Part shown: positions 20,450 to 31,698 of the stretch, piece after piece
Numbering within the stretch: position 1 is the first letter of the stretch
Layout of the letters: each line of letters begins with the position of its first letter
Origin: Nansenia antarctica
Taxonomy: Eukaryota; Chordata; Actinopteri; Argentiniformes; Microstomatidae
Length of the DNA: 64,000 nt
NCBI GenBank assembly: GCA_963989245.1
Contig: OZ022345.1
Span: 29,882,870-29,946,869, forward strand
Direction: 5' to 3'
Notes under the pieces: generated by a model
Databases searched by the model: none
Seen by the model: the letters and a program-made list of their open reading frames with translations, nothing else
Told to the model about the DNA's origin: nothing
Made by a program: the position numbers and the translations under genes

Positions 20450-20789
20450 CCACTAACTAGGTAACTAGGCCAGACCAAGGAGGTAACTTGGTAACTAGGC
20501 CAGACCAGGGAGGTAACTAGGTAACTAGGCCAGACCAGGGAGGTAACTAGGTAACTAGGCCAGACCAGGGAGGTAACTAGGTAACTAGGCCAGACCAGTG
20601 AGGTAACTAGGTAACTAGGCCAGACCAGGGAGGTAACTAGGTAACTAGGCCAGACCAGGGAGGTAACTAGGTAACTAGGCCAGACCAGGGAGGTAACTAG
20701 GTAACTAGGCCAGACCAGGGAGGTAACTAGGTAACTAGGCCAGGCCAGGGAGGTAACTAGGTAACTAGGCCAGACCAGGGAGGTAACTA
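20450..20789. repeat. 30-bp minisatellite (left part)
   Basis: Eleven copies of GGCCAGACCAGGGAGGTAAC plus TAGGTAACTA. It is broken at a TA by the mariner-like element at 20790 and resumes at 22175-22247. Confidence 0.93.
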
Positions 20790-22174
20790 CCGTATTTTCC
20801 GCACTATAAGGCGCACCGGATTATAAGGCGCACCTTCAATGAATGGCCTATTTTAGAACTGTTTTCATATACAGGGCGCACCGGATTATAAGGCGCACCG
20901 GATTATAAGGCGCATAGAATAGATACTGCAGTCAAACGTTTCACTGGGGTTGCGTTACGCCCAAGCTCCACCTACTGCGTTGCGTCACCTCTCCATCGGT
21001 GTTGTGTCAACTTCCCGTTGTCCAAGCTCCACCTGAGCGTTGTCACCGTCAACGTTCTACCTGCTCCACTGTCAAAAATATATTTTTTTCCACCTCAAGT
21101 ATCAGCCGTTCGTCATCCAAGGACCTGCGGTGATTCACAGCTGACTCGCGTGAATAGCAATTCGCAATAGCTGCAACCACGAGATATAGAGTAGTTAGCT
21201 ACAAGCATTTTCAATCTGCTATTATCTCTATTAGTGGATTAACCGCTGTGGTGATTTAACAGCTGATAAAAATACATCAAGTAGACTACAAACAGAGCAA
21301 AACAACACCAGAAAACAACCAATAGGCTATACAATTATAACCAACAACCAATATGTGACAGCTCCTGGTGAAATGTGCAACGTACTTTTTCAGTTTTTAC
21401 ACATGCTTAAACTACAGATTGTAAGCTTTCAAATGATGTGTCATACATTCAAATCAGAGAAAGATTGAACACGACAGGCGTATTTGAATGTTGGTTCACC
21501 TCAAACACTGAATGGGAGAAAAGTGACTCTGACCAAACCACAACAAACGCTGCTAGCGGCTAACAGCTAACAAAACACATCGCTACGAAGGTCTAAACTG
21601 TATTTTAATAACATGACAACATACTGGGAGAACATCGACATGCTAAAAACACATAACTACACATAACTAGATGAACACACAGTTCTTGCTTTTGAACACG
21701 AGCTAAAACGAAACTATGTTTACAAGTCAACCCTCCCTTACCAGTAGCCTCCGGCAAACGAGAATAATGAATCCAATACACAAATGATAAGTGTTTAGTG
21801 ATCGTTAAACTGTTGTTTATTATATCGAGTGGGTACTTTAAAACTTCAAGTTGAAAGCACCAAGAATCTCACTTTGTTCCCTCGGAAACTCTGTTTAGTC
21901 TTCTTTACTTGGGGTCTTGTGGTGTGGGACTGTGAGTAAGCACAGTATACCGGTGTTTACTGATTACCGTAATGCTGCAAGCGGTGCGGCTTTGTAGTTT
22001 ACCAGTCGTACTGAAACATTTTGACAGAGCGCCTTGAGCGCCGTGTACAACCAGTATGGATCAACAAATTAACCAATTGATCCATATATAAGGCGCTCCG
22101 GGTTATAAGGCGCACTGTCGTTTTTTTTGAAAATTAAAGGCTTTTAAGTGCGCCTTATAGTGCGGAAAATACGG
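20790..22174. mobile_element. Non-autonomous mariner-like element with TA target duplication
   Basis: Ends CCGTATTTTCCGCACTATAA and TTATAGTGCGGAAAATACGG form perfect inverted repeats flanked by TA (20788-20789 and 22175-22176). Subterminal ATAAGGCGCACC motifs repeat in both arms. The 1.1-kb core has no transposase frame; it is AT-rich and unassigned. Confidence 0.88.
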
Positions 22175-22247
22175 TAGGTAACTAGGTAACTAGGCCAGAC
22201 CAGTGAGGTAACTAGGCCAGACCAGGGAGGTAACTAGGTAACTAGTA
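22175..22247. repeat. 30-bp minisatellite (right part)
   Basis: Two further copies of the unit at 20450-20789, showing that the array predates the mariner-like insertion. Confidence 0.85.
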
Positions 22248-22556
22248 GATGTTGTTACACACTCATAACATACAGTAATGTTAAATAACTGTTGTTACAC
22301 ACTCATAACATAGTAATGTTACATAACTGTTGTTACACACTCATAACATAGTAATGTTACATAACTGTTGTTACACACTCATAACATAGTAATGTTACAT
22401 AACTGTTGTTACACACTCATAACATAGTAGTGTTACATAACTGTTGTTACACACTCATAACATAGTAATGTTACATAACTGTTGTTACACACTCATAACA
22501 TAGTAATGTTACATAACTGTTGTTACACACTCATAACACAGTAATGTTACATAACT
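22248..22556. repeat. 38-bp minisatellite
   Basis: Eight copies of GTTGTTACACACTCATAACA plus TAGTAATGTTACATAACT. Copies are nearly identical. Confidence 0.95.
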
Positions 22557-24134
22557 GCCATATATATTGAAAGCTGGGTTTCCGTTAACCGGTAATTACC
22601 GGTCTTTGTCCGATAAACTCTGTTGAAGTCCGACATATTTAAACCTCTTCGGTCATAATGTCCGGTGAAAATAATTCCCTTTAAGCACAATTTGAATACA
22701 ATTTGCTAAAATTAATTTGTCACATATTCTGATTCCTTCTACATTAAAAAAGACGAATATATAGGCTATATTTTTTCTTTAACCCGCCCCATCTGGCAAC
22801 CCTGTCTCTCAACGGCGCGAGAAGTTGTGAGGGAGAAATTCGTCAGTTAATTTAGTTTGATCTAGTCTAAATAAAACCACTGCAGTGACCGGAGTCAAGG
22901 TTATTGTTCTGCGTGTTTTGGATGTGCTAGAGCACAGTGAATGACCACCGAGGGCCGTGAGATGCGGCTAGTAAAGGACGCTAGCCATCTCAACCCTGTT
23001 CATTGATTGAGCCTGCCGTGCCCGTTCCAGCCCTGAGTCGGGAGATTCAGAGTACAACATCCCCCTGGCTACCTCTTCTACTCCCCCTGGCTACCTCTTC
23101 TACTCCCCCTGGCTACCTCTTCTACTCCGGAGTTTCCATTGAACTTTCCTCCTCTACATTCGTCCATCTCCACGTGCGCTACTATTGACAACCTGGGCTA
23201 CTGGTACCATTAGATTAGGATTGATTAGATTAGGTTGACAATACCACACTACATTTGAGTTTAGGGATATCAATGTTATATATTTGTGTATGTTTTATCT
23301 TTATGTATTAAATGTTATAATTGTTCCACATTTGAGACCTGTCTTCCCCCACTCAGTTATTCAGTCGGTGTCCATCATTTTAGTTCAATTTAGTCTATCT
23401 ATAGTGTTAGAGTTTAATTTGTGCCACTAAATTGAAATAGTCCAGGGGTGTGTATCCCCCTCCGATACATCCTCATTCTCATACTCCTGAGTCCGAGAAA
23501 GTATGATTTGACAGGCAGCTAGACTTAATGCCTTCCCTATCAGCGAGACGTGGTTATAGAAATGCCGTTGTTTTATTGATAAAAAGGGTAAAACTGGAAA
23601 GAGAAAATAGAAAACGTACATTACTGTCGTGAAACTATTTAACACACTTCAGTTAACGTAATGTGGAGTCCGTTCATTGATCGATCGATGCAGTCCGTTC
23701 AAATAGCCATCAAAAGCTAAACTAGGCATACTTAAAATGACCAATTACATCCTCAAATCCCATTAATGCAATTGAAATAAACATCTTAGCCTACAGTCGT
23801 AATTCGAAGTAGCAAAGGTGACTAGGCCCAGTGTGGCGCGCGTGCAGCCCTGGACAGTAGCGCATGCGAATCATGAAAGCCTATATTATTATATAGTTCG
23901 CCTCTAATCGTATCGGATGAGAAATAGACATTAAATGGCATATATAGGCTATACAACAGCTAATCACCGCGACAAACACCTCAGTGTTTCCTCTATATGC
24001 ATTTATTGGTGGCGGGCCGCCTCGAATGAATTTCCTCCGCCACTAATTGATTCAGTCCACTAAAAAAATAAAATAAAAAAAATAAAAAATCTGAACATTT
24101 TAGCTGGTTAAAATATATCTGATCCTAGATCAGC
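22557..24134. other. Unassigned region with TE-like fragments
   Basis: No long frame or splice-like exon set. 22590-22670 (ggtaattaccggtctttgtc and similar) resembles the sequence around 36385-36420, so both are probably pieces of one repeat family. 23058-23130 has three copies of a 24-bp CCCCCTGGCTACCTCTTCTA unit. 23990-24060 shares gaatttcctccgccactaat with 35445-35470. Confidence 0.4.
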
Positions 24135-24142
24135 GCTATAAT

Positions 24143-25175
24143 CAGGGGTGCACATAACTGGTGCGCCAGTGCGCATGCGTCGCCAAAATGCATGCTGCGC
24201 GGCAGATCAGCGACATGAACGCGCTCTTGCGCACCAACTCTGGGAGAGGAATTGACTTCCTCAAAACTCCTACTGCTGACTGCTGCATCACTGCAAGTCC
24301 TATTTGCCGTCCCCTCAGCCGAAGGCCCGACGACAGTCGACCGACGACGACCACGGAGACTCCCCTCACGAAAACATTCGGAAAGTATCGTAACTCGTAC
24401 TTTCATTCCGCGTATCGCGTATCGCACGGTTATCACGGTTATCACGCCGCACGTGAAAATTCAGCCCCGAACGACTCGTCGCTAAAAGGAAAAACAACAC
24501 CAAGGGACTTCACGTTTTTTTTCTCTGAAGCTTTCAAACGTTCAGACGTTTGTTTTACAGCTTCATTATCGCACCTAGACCCCTGACCCAGGAAATATGG
24601 TTGGGAATTATATTAGAAGAAAAAACAACAACTTTGTTGCACAATCAAAATAATGAGCTATTTAAAGTGATAGCCTACTCAACATCCTCTACCATGGTTG
24701 AAATTGAGGACAGTATTAACAGCAGTCAAGAGAGCAGTTATGATGATGACTAAGCTTGTAGCATAAGTAAATGCTTAGGCTGTAACTTTTTGTTGAAAAG
24801 TTGATTTCAGTGTTTACAGAACAGAGCAGTGCTTAAAGAGATGTCCGTTGATTTCATTGTGTTTAAAGAACAGACATTCAGTTAGTGCTTAAAGAGATGT
24901 CAGTTGATTTCATTGTGTTTAAAGGAGTCTGACAGACTTTCATGCTTAAAGAGCAGTAATTAGATTTTGCATTTGTTTCTTTTGTTTTGCACACAATCAT
25001 TTGTTAGTTCATCTTTATTTATGAACAAATGTCGTTTTGCTAATATAAGTTATCCATGTATCCCTTTTTCATCCAGTCTGTGGGACGGGTCGTGACTCGC
25101 GAGCTCGGGGAGCACCAAGCAGCATCCCTAGGTGCTCCTCTGAGCACTGGCCCCAAAAAGTTACGTGCACCCCTG
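24143..25175. mobile_element. Complete non-autonomous hAT element (copy 2)
   Basis: Ends CAGGGGTGCACATAACT and AGTTACGTGCACCCCTG are inverted repeats. The 8-bp duplication GCTATAAT lies at 24135-24142 and 25176-25183. The interior matches both halves of copy 1 (7115-7710 and 10480-10776) and serves as the empty site for the nested hAT. No transposase frame is present. Confidence 0.92.
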
Positions 25176-25183
25176 GCTATAAT

Positions 25184-25532
25184 GGATGTTGACTAAAAGT
25201 GCACCTAAATCCACGCCCATCTCTCTCTAACCGCTGATCCAAAATCAGATTAATGACATTAAACATTCAGTTGACGACGTGACACAAGGGGCTACTCCTG
25301 ATTGGTCTAAATGTGAACCGGCATGAGAACCGTGCAGACTCAACCATCCCTGCTCAGCAGTCTTACCTGCCGAAATGCTCGGGCGCCTGTGTTTTCTCCT
25401 CGCAAATAACGGGCTAAAAGTCACCGGTAGTACCATCTAAAAGATACAAAAAGCTGATCTAGCTAGGTAGGTGCACAAATAAGATATCACGTTAAATAAC
25501 TTCAAAAAATTTAACGAAAACAGCGACAGATG
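25184..25532. other. Unassigned spacer before the split transposase frame
   Basis: About 350 bp of balanced composition, possibly the 5' flank of the frame starting at 25533. No promoter elements or frames could be assigned. Confidence 0.35.
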
Positions 25533-25623
25533 GATGGATTTTTCAAGAAAAAAGATGTCCCAGACACTTCAAACATTGCTGAAGCTAGCAGTGGCTATGA
25601 GCGCTCCGAAACGGCATGGCTGG

Positions 25624-26653
25624 TGTGACGGGGTGTATCTTTTCAAGAATCACTCTCAGCTGGATGGCTCACGTTCATTTATTCTGTCGAAAAATATGTA
25701 CAGTGCATCAACTTCAACTTCATCAACGGAACGTGCAGGGTCATTGGTCTAATTTCGTCTCAGTGGTTAACAATGAACTGACCCATATAGTAGTCACTCA
25801 CACTACACAAATTATAACAATAATATAAAACAAAAATACAAAATGTGTAGACTACATAAATCTTCACTTGTGTGATCGTATAGTGGTCTCCATTTAACAA
25901 TAACAACAAGAAATCATGAACATCAAAATGCATGGAAAAACTGCGCACCCGGAATACGCATGGAAAAACCCCGCACCCGGAATACGCATGCGCACCACAT
26001 GCAACAATGGCTGCTACCTGACTGCTAGCTAGCTGCGAGCGTGGTGCAAACTCGTGAGGTGGAAAATCCAACCTCCTCATAGAATACAGTCTACTAACAG
26101 AACAACAGACATACAATAACACAAAAATAATAATATTACCTGTCGAAAAATATGTACAGTGCATCAACTTCAACTTCATCAACGGAACGTGCAGGGTCAT
26201 TGGTCTAATTTCTAAAATGATATTACACACGAACAGTCACATTAGCGTCATCAATGCTAACAACAGAAAACTCATTTTACCAATGCTATGATATGTTCCA
26301 AGTAAAATACTATACATGGGGAAACTCAAAACAGCTATCTTAATCATCAAACATTCAAATAAAACATAGATACATTAATAATCTCTTAAATTATATGCGA
26401 TCTCAGACCCTGCAGAAAACGTGACCTTACCGTCTCAGTGGTTAACAATGAACTGAGGGAGATCACGTTACGTCCCGTGCAAATGCACTGTCCAGCTATA
26501 TTTACACAGCATCCGGGTCACGGACACAGCGTCCGGGTCACGGACACACCCCGGATATACCACGTCATTAAACCCCTACAGGGTGCAGTTTACAATGGCG
26601 CAGTTTATACCTATTTTAGCTATAATTGAACTTGCCCTTTCTACTCCGTTACA
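25624..26653 (-). repeat. 3' LTR of the 8.7-kb element
   Basis: 1030 bp, TGTGACGG...CCGTTACA on + (inverted ends TGTAACGG/CCGTCACA on -). Contains an internal direct repeat: about 70 bp beginning tgtcgaaaaatatgtacagt occur at 25687 and again at 26141. gtctcagtggttaacaatga occurs at 25757 and 26430. Confidence 0.93.
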
Positions 26654-26997
26654 TACACCCCCCTTAAATTATACTAAAATGGGGCAACAGCATGAAAACC
26701 GGAGGACAGTAAAAAAAAAATACAGGAGCGAAAAAACAAACAAATGACAAACAAAAAAAACAACGTGGATCTCGAGCACTGATGTACCAAAACTCAACAT
26801 TATAAATTCTTCCATAAGAAGTGTGTAAGGACAGATTGGTACCAAAACCCGTACTTATCACAGAGGAGAAAGAGATGCCATCTACATCCCACAGTTGTAC
26901 ATAACTTTGCCCTTACAAGAGGATCTCATGACTCTAGGTCACGACTCAGACCGGAAGCAAAATAAATAAAGAAAAAAAAACTGGATGCACTACGCCC

Positions 26998-29089
26998 CTA
27001 CATAGACGCCGCAATGAAACTAAATGCAGAACTTATGAAAGGCTCAGAACTCCCTTTAAGCATCTGCCCTGACATCTCACAAATAAGCCTATTTGGGTTC
27101 CTTACACTCCTCCCACATCTCGTGACAACTGATGGAACTTGAGCACTCTGTGAACGTGTGCAAACTACCTGCTCCGGCTCAACCTCAACTAGAATTGGAA
27201 GGTCACCATGGGCATCACATCTAGCTTCAGGTGAGTGTACTGTGTCACATACTGTGTCAGGGGGATAATCAGTGTGGCAGTCAGGTACAGAGTCATCAGG
27301 AACACTATCCAGCAACTCATCTGGTCGGTCTTCCTTCGAGGCACTCGGCACGGGCATAGTCCCTCCGTTGACTTCCTCATGGATGCTCTCTGCCCCCGCG
27401 TGCTCAGGCGACTCCAAGACCCAGTCCCTGGTGCGCAACCGAGAGGCCTCTTCAACATCAGAGGTGACAGAGCCCTGAACACTGGCACAGGAAGCTATAG
27501 ACTGCGACTCCTCTAGGGATGCCGGGTTCCCATCTTGTTCCGGAACTGTCAAGAAGTCAACCGGAAGCAGCATGTTCCTGTGTACAACCTTCTCTCTATT
27601 CGTGACAACATCTCTGATCCTGTACACGTTGATGTCCGATCTCACAGACACCACATCGAAAGGAGTTGATTCCCACCGGTCTGCGATCTTCCTCTTCCCT
27701 CTCTCACCTCGATTGGCAAGTAGCACTTTGTCACCAACACCCAACGGCAGTCCTCTGACCTTCCGGTTGTACAGTTTGGCGTGACGATCTTGTTCCCTGA
27801 TGGCATTCCTTTGAGCGATCTGTGCTGCTTCAGAAAGATCTCTCCTCAGATGTTGCACAAACTCATGACGACTGACAACGGCATCATCCTCCAGCACATG
27901 ATGAAACATGACATCCACGGGCAGCCGTGGGACCCGTCCGAACATCAGGTAGAATGGCGCGAAGCCCGTGGTCTCATGCACAGTGGAGTTGTAGCAGAAG
28001 GTCAGTGTCTGGAGCATCTGTGGCCACCTGGACTTGCTCAGTGGAGGGAGGGCCCTTATCATGCCCCCGAGGGTCCTGTTGAACCTCTCTGTGACGCCGT
28101 TGCCCATGGGGTGGTATGGAGTCGTATGGGACTTATGCACACCTGCCATCTCTAGTAGATCTTTTAGAAGCCGACTCTCAAAGTTAGCTCCCTGATCCGA
28201 ATGGATTCTTTTGGGGAACCCATATATGCAAAAAAACTTGTCCCATAGACAGCGGGCAACTTGTTTCGCAGTCTGGTTCCGACAGGGGAAGGCAAGAGCT
28301 ACTTTAGAAAAATGGTCCGTAACAACAAGAACAGAAGGTCTTCTTGTCGCTCTGCTCTGCGGTCCAAAAATCGATGCACACTAAGTCCATAGGAGCTGAA
28401 GTGCGGATGCTCTCAAGAGGTGCTCGGGCGTGTGGTTCAGGAGTCTTCCCCAAAATACATCTCTGACAGTGCTTCACGTGATTCTCAACATCCCTCTGCA
28501 TGCCTGTCCAGAAGAATCGTTCACTGGCCAGAGAGGATGATCTTGAGCGACCCTGGTGGCCAGCAGCATCGTGGACTCCATGCAAGACTTGTCGCTTCAG
28601 AGCTTCTGGAGTGACGAACTGAAAGATCCTCTTGTCCCTGATGCGGTCTCTCTTCACACGGTAGAGGAGTCCACTACGCACTCTCAACTTCTTCCAGTGT
28701 TTCAACAGCCTGAGCACACAGCTAGACTCAGCTGTTCTCTCGTGTGCATTTGGTTTCCTATGTCGCTGCATATAAAAGAGAACCCTGCTCACTACAGCAT
28801 CTTGTTGCTGGAGATTGTGTAATTGACTCTGTGGGATGGCGATGGAAGGGTCTTCCTCGGGCAATTGCAAATACTCCGGATTAATGTAGGGCAGCTGAGA
28901 AACACCCCCAGTACGATGGACGTCCATGACAGCAGACACCTCCTCAGCACTAATGGCACCTCCAGAAGACTCAGGACTCAGGACCTCATCTGTGTCGACA
29001 TCAGTGTGCTGAACACCTTGACAGTTGGTAGTCAGCCGGAAAGCGTCCTGCACCGTACCAGCCACTACTCCATTCACCTGATCCAGCAA
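26998..29089 (-). pseudogene. Integrase of the 8.7-kb element, frameshifted
   Basis: Frame 29089-28304 has the H-H-C-C zinc finger (GVHDAAGHQGRS...VKHCQRCILGKTPEP) and the first catalytic aspartate (VCIDFW). A one-base frame change near 28340 breaks it. The next frame, whose first Met is at 28149 but which is open upstream, carries HPMGNGVTERFNRTLGGMIR with the catalytic glutamate and the C-terminal tail (PLGVGDKVLLANRGERGKRK). A further frame change near 29095 separates integrase from RNase H. The enzyme would join viral-like cDNA to host DNA. A 200-residue acidic tail follows. Confidence 0.85.
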
Positions 29090-31698
29090 GGACAGGTAAG
29101 GCTCACACAGGACTTAACAAATGGCTCACGGCTCAGCGCATCAGCGACTATGTTCCTAGGCCCTGGGATATAATTCAGATCGAAATCATATGCAGCAAGT
29201 TTGGCCACCCACCTCTGTTCGCATGCATCTAACTTGGGCTTCGTTAGGATGTAGGTCAAGGGGTTGTTATCCGACCACGCTGTGAAATGCACTCCCTTCA
29301 GCCAGTGGGAAAACTTCTCGCATACAGCCCACTTCAATGCCAGGAACTCAAGTCGGTGAGCTGGATAGTTCAACTGAGCATGTGACAGCGTCCTACTAGC
29401 GAAGGCAACTGGTCTTGCAACTTTATCACCAGGCTGGAGCTGAGAGATGACGGCGCCAATCCCATCGAATGAAGCATCCACTGCTAGGATAAATGGCTTT
29501 GCGAAATCAGGATGGGCCAGGGTTACAGAATGCAGGAGATCGCGCTTCAATGTCTCGAAAGCATCCCTACACTCTTGCGTCCAGTCAGCTGGTTTGAGCT
29601 TTACAAGATTGTGACATTTCTTCACTGGTTTTCTCCCTCTGCGTGCCTTTTCTCCAGCGTTCTGTCCAGAGAGAAGCTTGAATAGGGGTCTGGCCTTAGA
29701 GGAACAATCTTCAATGAAGTGCTGATAGTAAAGCATCATGCCCAAGAAGGACCTAATCTTCTTCTGTGAAGGAGACACCCCATCACTGTCCATCAGATCG
29801 GATACCTGTACTTGGCTAATGGCTTCAACCTTCCCAGGGTCCGTCTGCACTCCTGACTCATTGATGATATGGCCGAGAAACCGTACTGATTTCCGCAGAA
29901 GATAGCACTTCTTTGGAGCCAATTTGAGATTGTTGTACTTCAAACGAGAGAAAACCATCTCTAGACGCTCGAGTGCCAACTGTTCTGTAGGAGCGAAGAC
30001 CATAACATCGTCTAGGTAGCACAATAGACTGGTGAAATTCTGATCCCCAAAGATCGAGAGCATCATCCGCATGAATGTAGCCGGGCTGTTGGACAACCCT
30101 TGAGGCATCCGGTTATATTCATGCAGGCCAAAGGGAGAGGAGAACGCAGTGTATTTCTTGTGGTCCTCATGTAAAGGCACGTTGTAGAAACCAGAGGTAA
30201 GGTCCATTGTGGAGAAGTAGGCATTACCACCTAGTGCAGCCAGCGCGTCAGCCTGATGAGGCAGCGGATGTGCGTCTTTCGTTGTCCTCGCATTAAGCCA
30301 TCTGAAGTCCGTACAGATGCGCAATCCTCCATCCTTCTTCCACACAAGAACCAAGGGCGAGGCATATTCGCTGTTGGACTTACGAATTATGCCCTTCTCC
30401 TCCATGTCGTTGATGGCAGACCTCAGCTTCTCGTAGTGGTTCGGTGGCACTCTGCGGTAGGGCAGGCGAAATGGCCTCTCGTCCACCAGATGTATCTTGT
30501 GCACGAAGTCAGACGCCTCACCACAGTCCAACTTGTGGCGTGAAAAGATTGACTCGTATTTCACAACAAGCTGACAAAGCTTCTCTCTCCACAGGTCAGA
30601 GACTTCACACGCGTCCAAGTCTAGGTCGCGTAGACCAAGTTCCTCCAGTGCCTTTCTGATGTCTTCTTTGGGCCTTGCTACAGACTCACTAGTCACGGAT
30701 TGTGGGGAAGACTGAATGTGGTCGGGCGGGGACAGATCTTCAGCGGCAATGCAGGGGAACACGTCCGCCAATTTGGTGTTTCGCTTCAGCACTACCGGCT
30801 CACCGGTGGGATTCACTACCTTCATAGGCAGCCATCGGTCGCCCCACATCGGCGTAACAACTCTGCCAACCAGAACTTTATTCGGTCTGCATCTGGACTG
30901 AGTTGGTTCCACAACCACCGTACTGCCCTCTGATATAGGTGCCGACACAGGGAGTCTGCCCCATACAAGATGCTCACTATTTGGCTGTAGCACCACACAC
31001 TGTTGTAGCTTCAGTGTGCCAACCTTCTCAGGCACTGTCTCACCCCTCCATCTCTCTGTATTGGAAAGGAGAGAGAAGAAGTGATGACAGTCCCCATCAC
31101 TGCCACCACCATGTTCAGATATCAGCCGCCAATAGCTGTCAGTCTTCCTCATTAACTCTAGGATTTTCTTGATGGCATTACTGCCTAGTATCATGTCATC
31201 GGTCTGTCCAGGCACCACAAGCATTGGGATGACCATCTTGCAGTCATACACCACCACATCGACATTGTATATTGCCTTAGGTACAACTCGGTGACCACCA
31301 CATCCTATGATAATGACATCATCAGCAGGGCATCCTCTCAGATCAGGGTTACGCTGCAAGAGACGCGCCTCCGCAGCCTCGCTAAGCGTGCATGCCATAG
31401 AACCACTGTCTATCATCGCTCTAAGAGAGACATCTGCAGCGGAGACAGTGGTGTAGAATAAACTATCAGACCTTTGGACTCGGTGTAGACCTTGAAATAC
31501 TACTGTTTTGTTCGAAGGCGCTCTGGAGATGAATGACTTGTATGTTGACTCACAATCAGCCATTTCATCATTGGGAGAGATATCAACAGGATCTGCACAG
31601 TCCTCCCTTGAATGCAGATCTATAAGTTTCCCTGCTGCGCCGACTGGGCACGCCCCTGCATCGGACACTTGGATCTGGGGTGTCCAGGCGAATGGCAC
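29074..31698 (-). CDS. Pol of the 8.7-kb element: protease, reverse transcriptase, RNase H
   Basis: An 874-aa frame overlaps the end of gag in another register, as expected for frameshift expression. Protease: RAMIDSGSMACTLSEAAEAR near residue 92-111. Reverse transcriptase: LPYRRVPPNHYEKLRSAIND, LRICTDFRWLNART, FSTMDLTSGFYNVPLHED, FGLHEYNRMPQGLSNSPATF and the catalytic LLCYLDDVMVFAPT. RNase H: ILAVDASFDGIGAVISQ, RLEFLALKWAV, AWSDNNPLTYIL and VADALSREPF. All key residues seen are intact. It copies element RNA to DNA in cytoplasmic particles. Confidence 0.92.
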   Translation of the reverse strand: MPFAWTPQIQVSDAGACPVGAAGKLIDLHSREDCADPVDISPNDEMADCESTYKSFISRAPSNKTVVFQGLHRVQRSDSLFYTTVSAADVSLRAMIDSGSMACTLSEAAEARLLQRNPDLRGCPADDVIIIGCGGHRVVPKAIYNVDVVVYDCKMVIPMLVVPGQTDDMILGSNAIKKILELMRKTDSYWRLISEHGGGSDGDCHHFFSLLSNTERWRGETVPEKVGTLKLQQCVVLQPNSEHLVWGRLPVSAPISEGSTVVVEPTQSRCRPNKVLVGRVVTPMWGDRWLPMKVVNPTGEPVVLKRNTKLADVFPCIAAEDLSPPDHIQSSPQSVTSESVARPKEDIRKALEELGLRDLDLDACEVSDLWREKLCQLVVKYESIFSRHKLDCGEASDFVHKIHLVDERPFRLPYRRVPPNHYEKLRSAINDMEEKGIIRKSNSEYASPLVLVWKKDGGLRICTDFRWLNARTTKDAHPLPHQADALAALGGNAYFSTMDLTSGFYNVPLHEDHKKYTAFSSPFGLHEYNRMPQGLSNSPATFMRMMLSIFGDQNFTSLLCYLDDVMVFAPTEQLALERLEMVFSRLKYNNLKLAPKKCYLLRKSVRFLGHIINESGVQTDPGKVEAISQVQVSDLMDSDGVSPSQKKIRSFLGMMLYYQHFIEDCSSKARPLFKLLSGQNAGEKARRGRKPVKKCHNLVKLKPADWTQECRDAFETLKRDLLHSVTLAHPDFAKPFILAVDASFDGIGAVISQLQPGDKVARPVAFASRTLSHAQLNYPAHRLEFLALKWAVCEKFSHWLKGVHFTAWSDNNPLTYILTKPKLDACEQRWVAKLAAYDFDLNYIPGPRNIVADALSREPFVKSCVSLTCPCWIR

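Noticed and set aside
20191..20478. 95-codon minus frame covering the candidate exon at 20307
   Set aside because: The frame runs through minisatellite on both sides; only the part between splice-like signals deserves mention.
25760..26230. 156-codon frame in the LTR as an accessory gene
   Set aside because: No recognisable domain, and it is preserved in both LTRs simply because they are nearly identical. Kept only as a low-interest observation.
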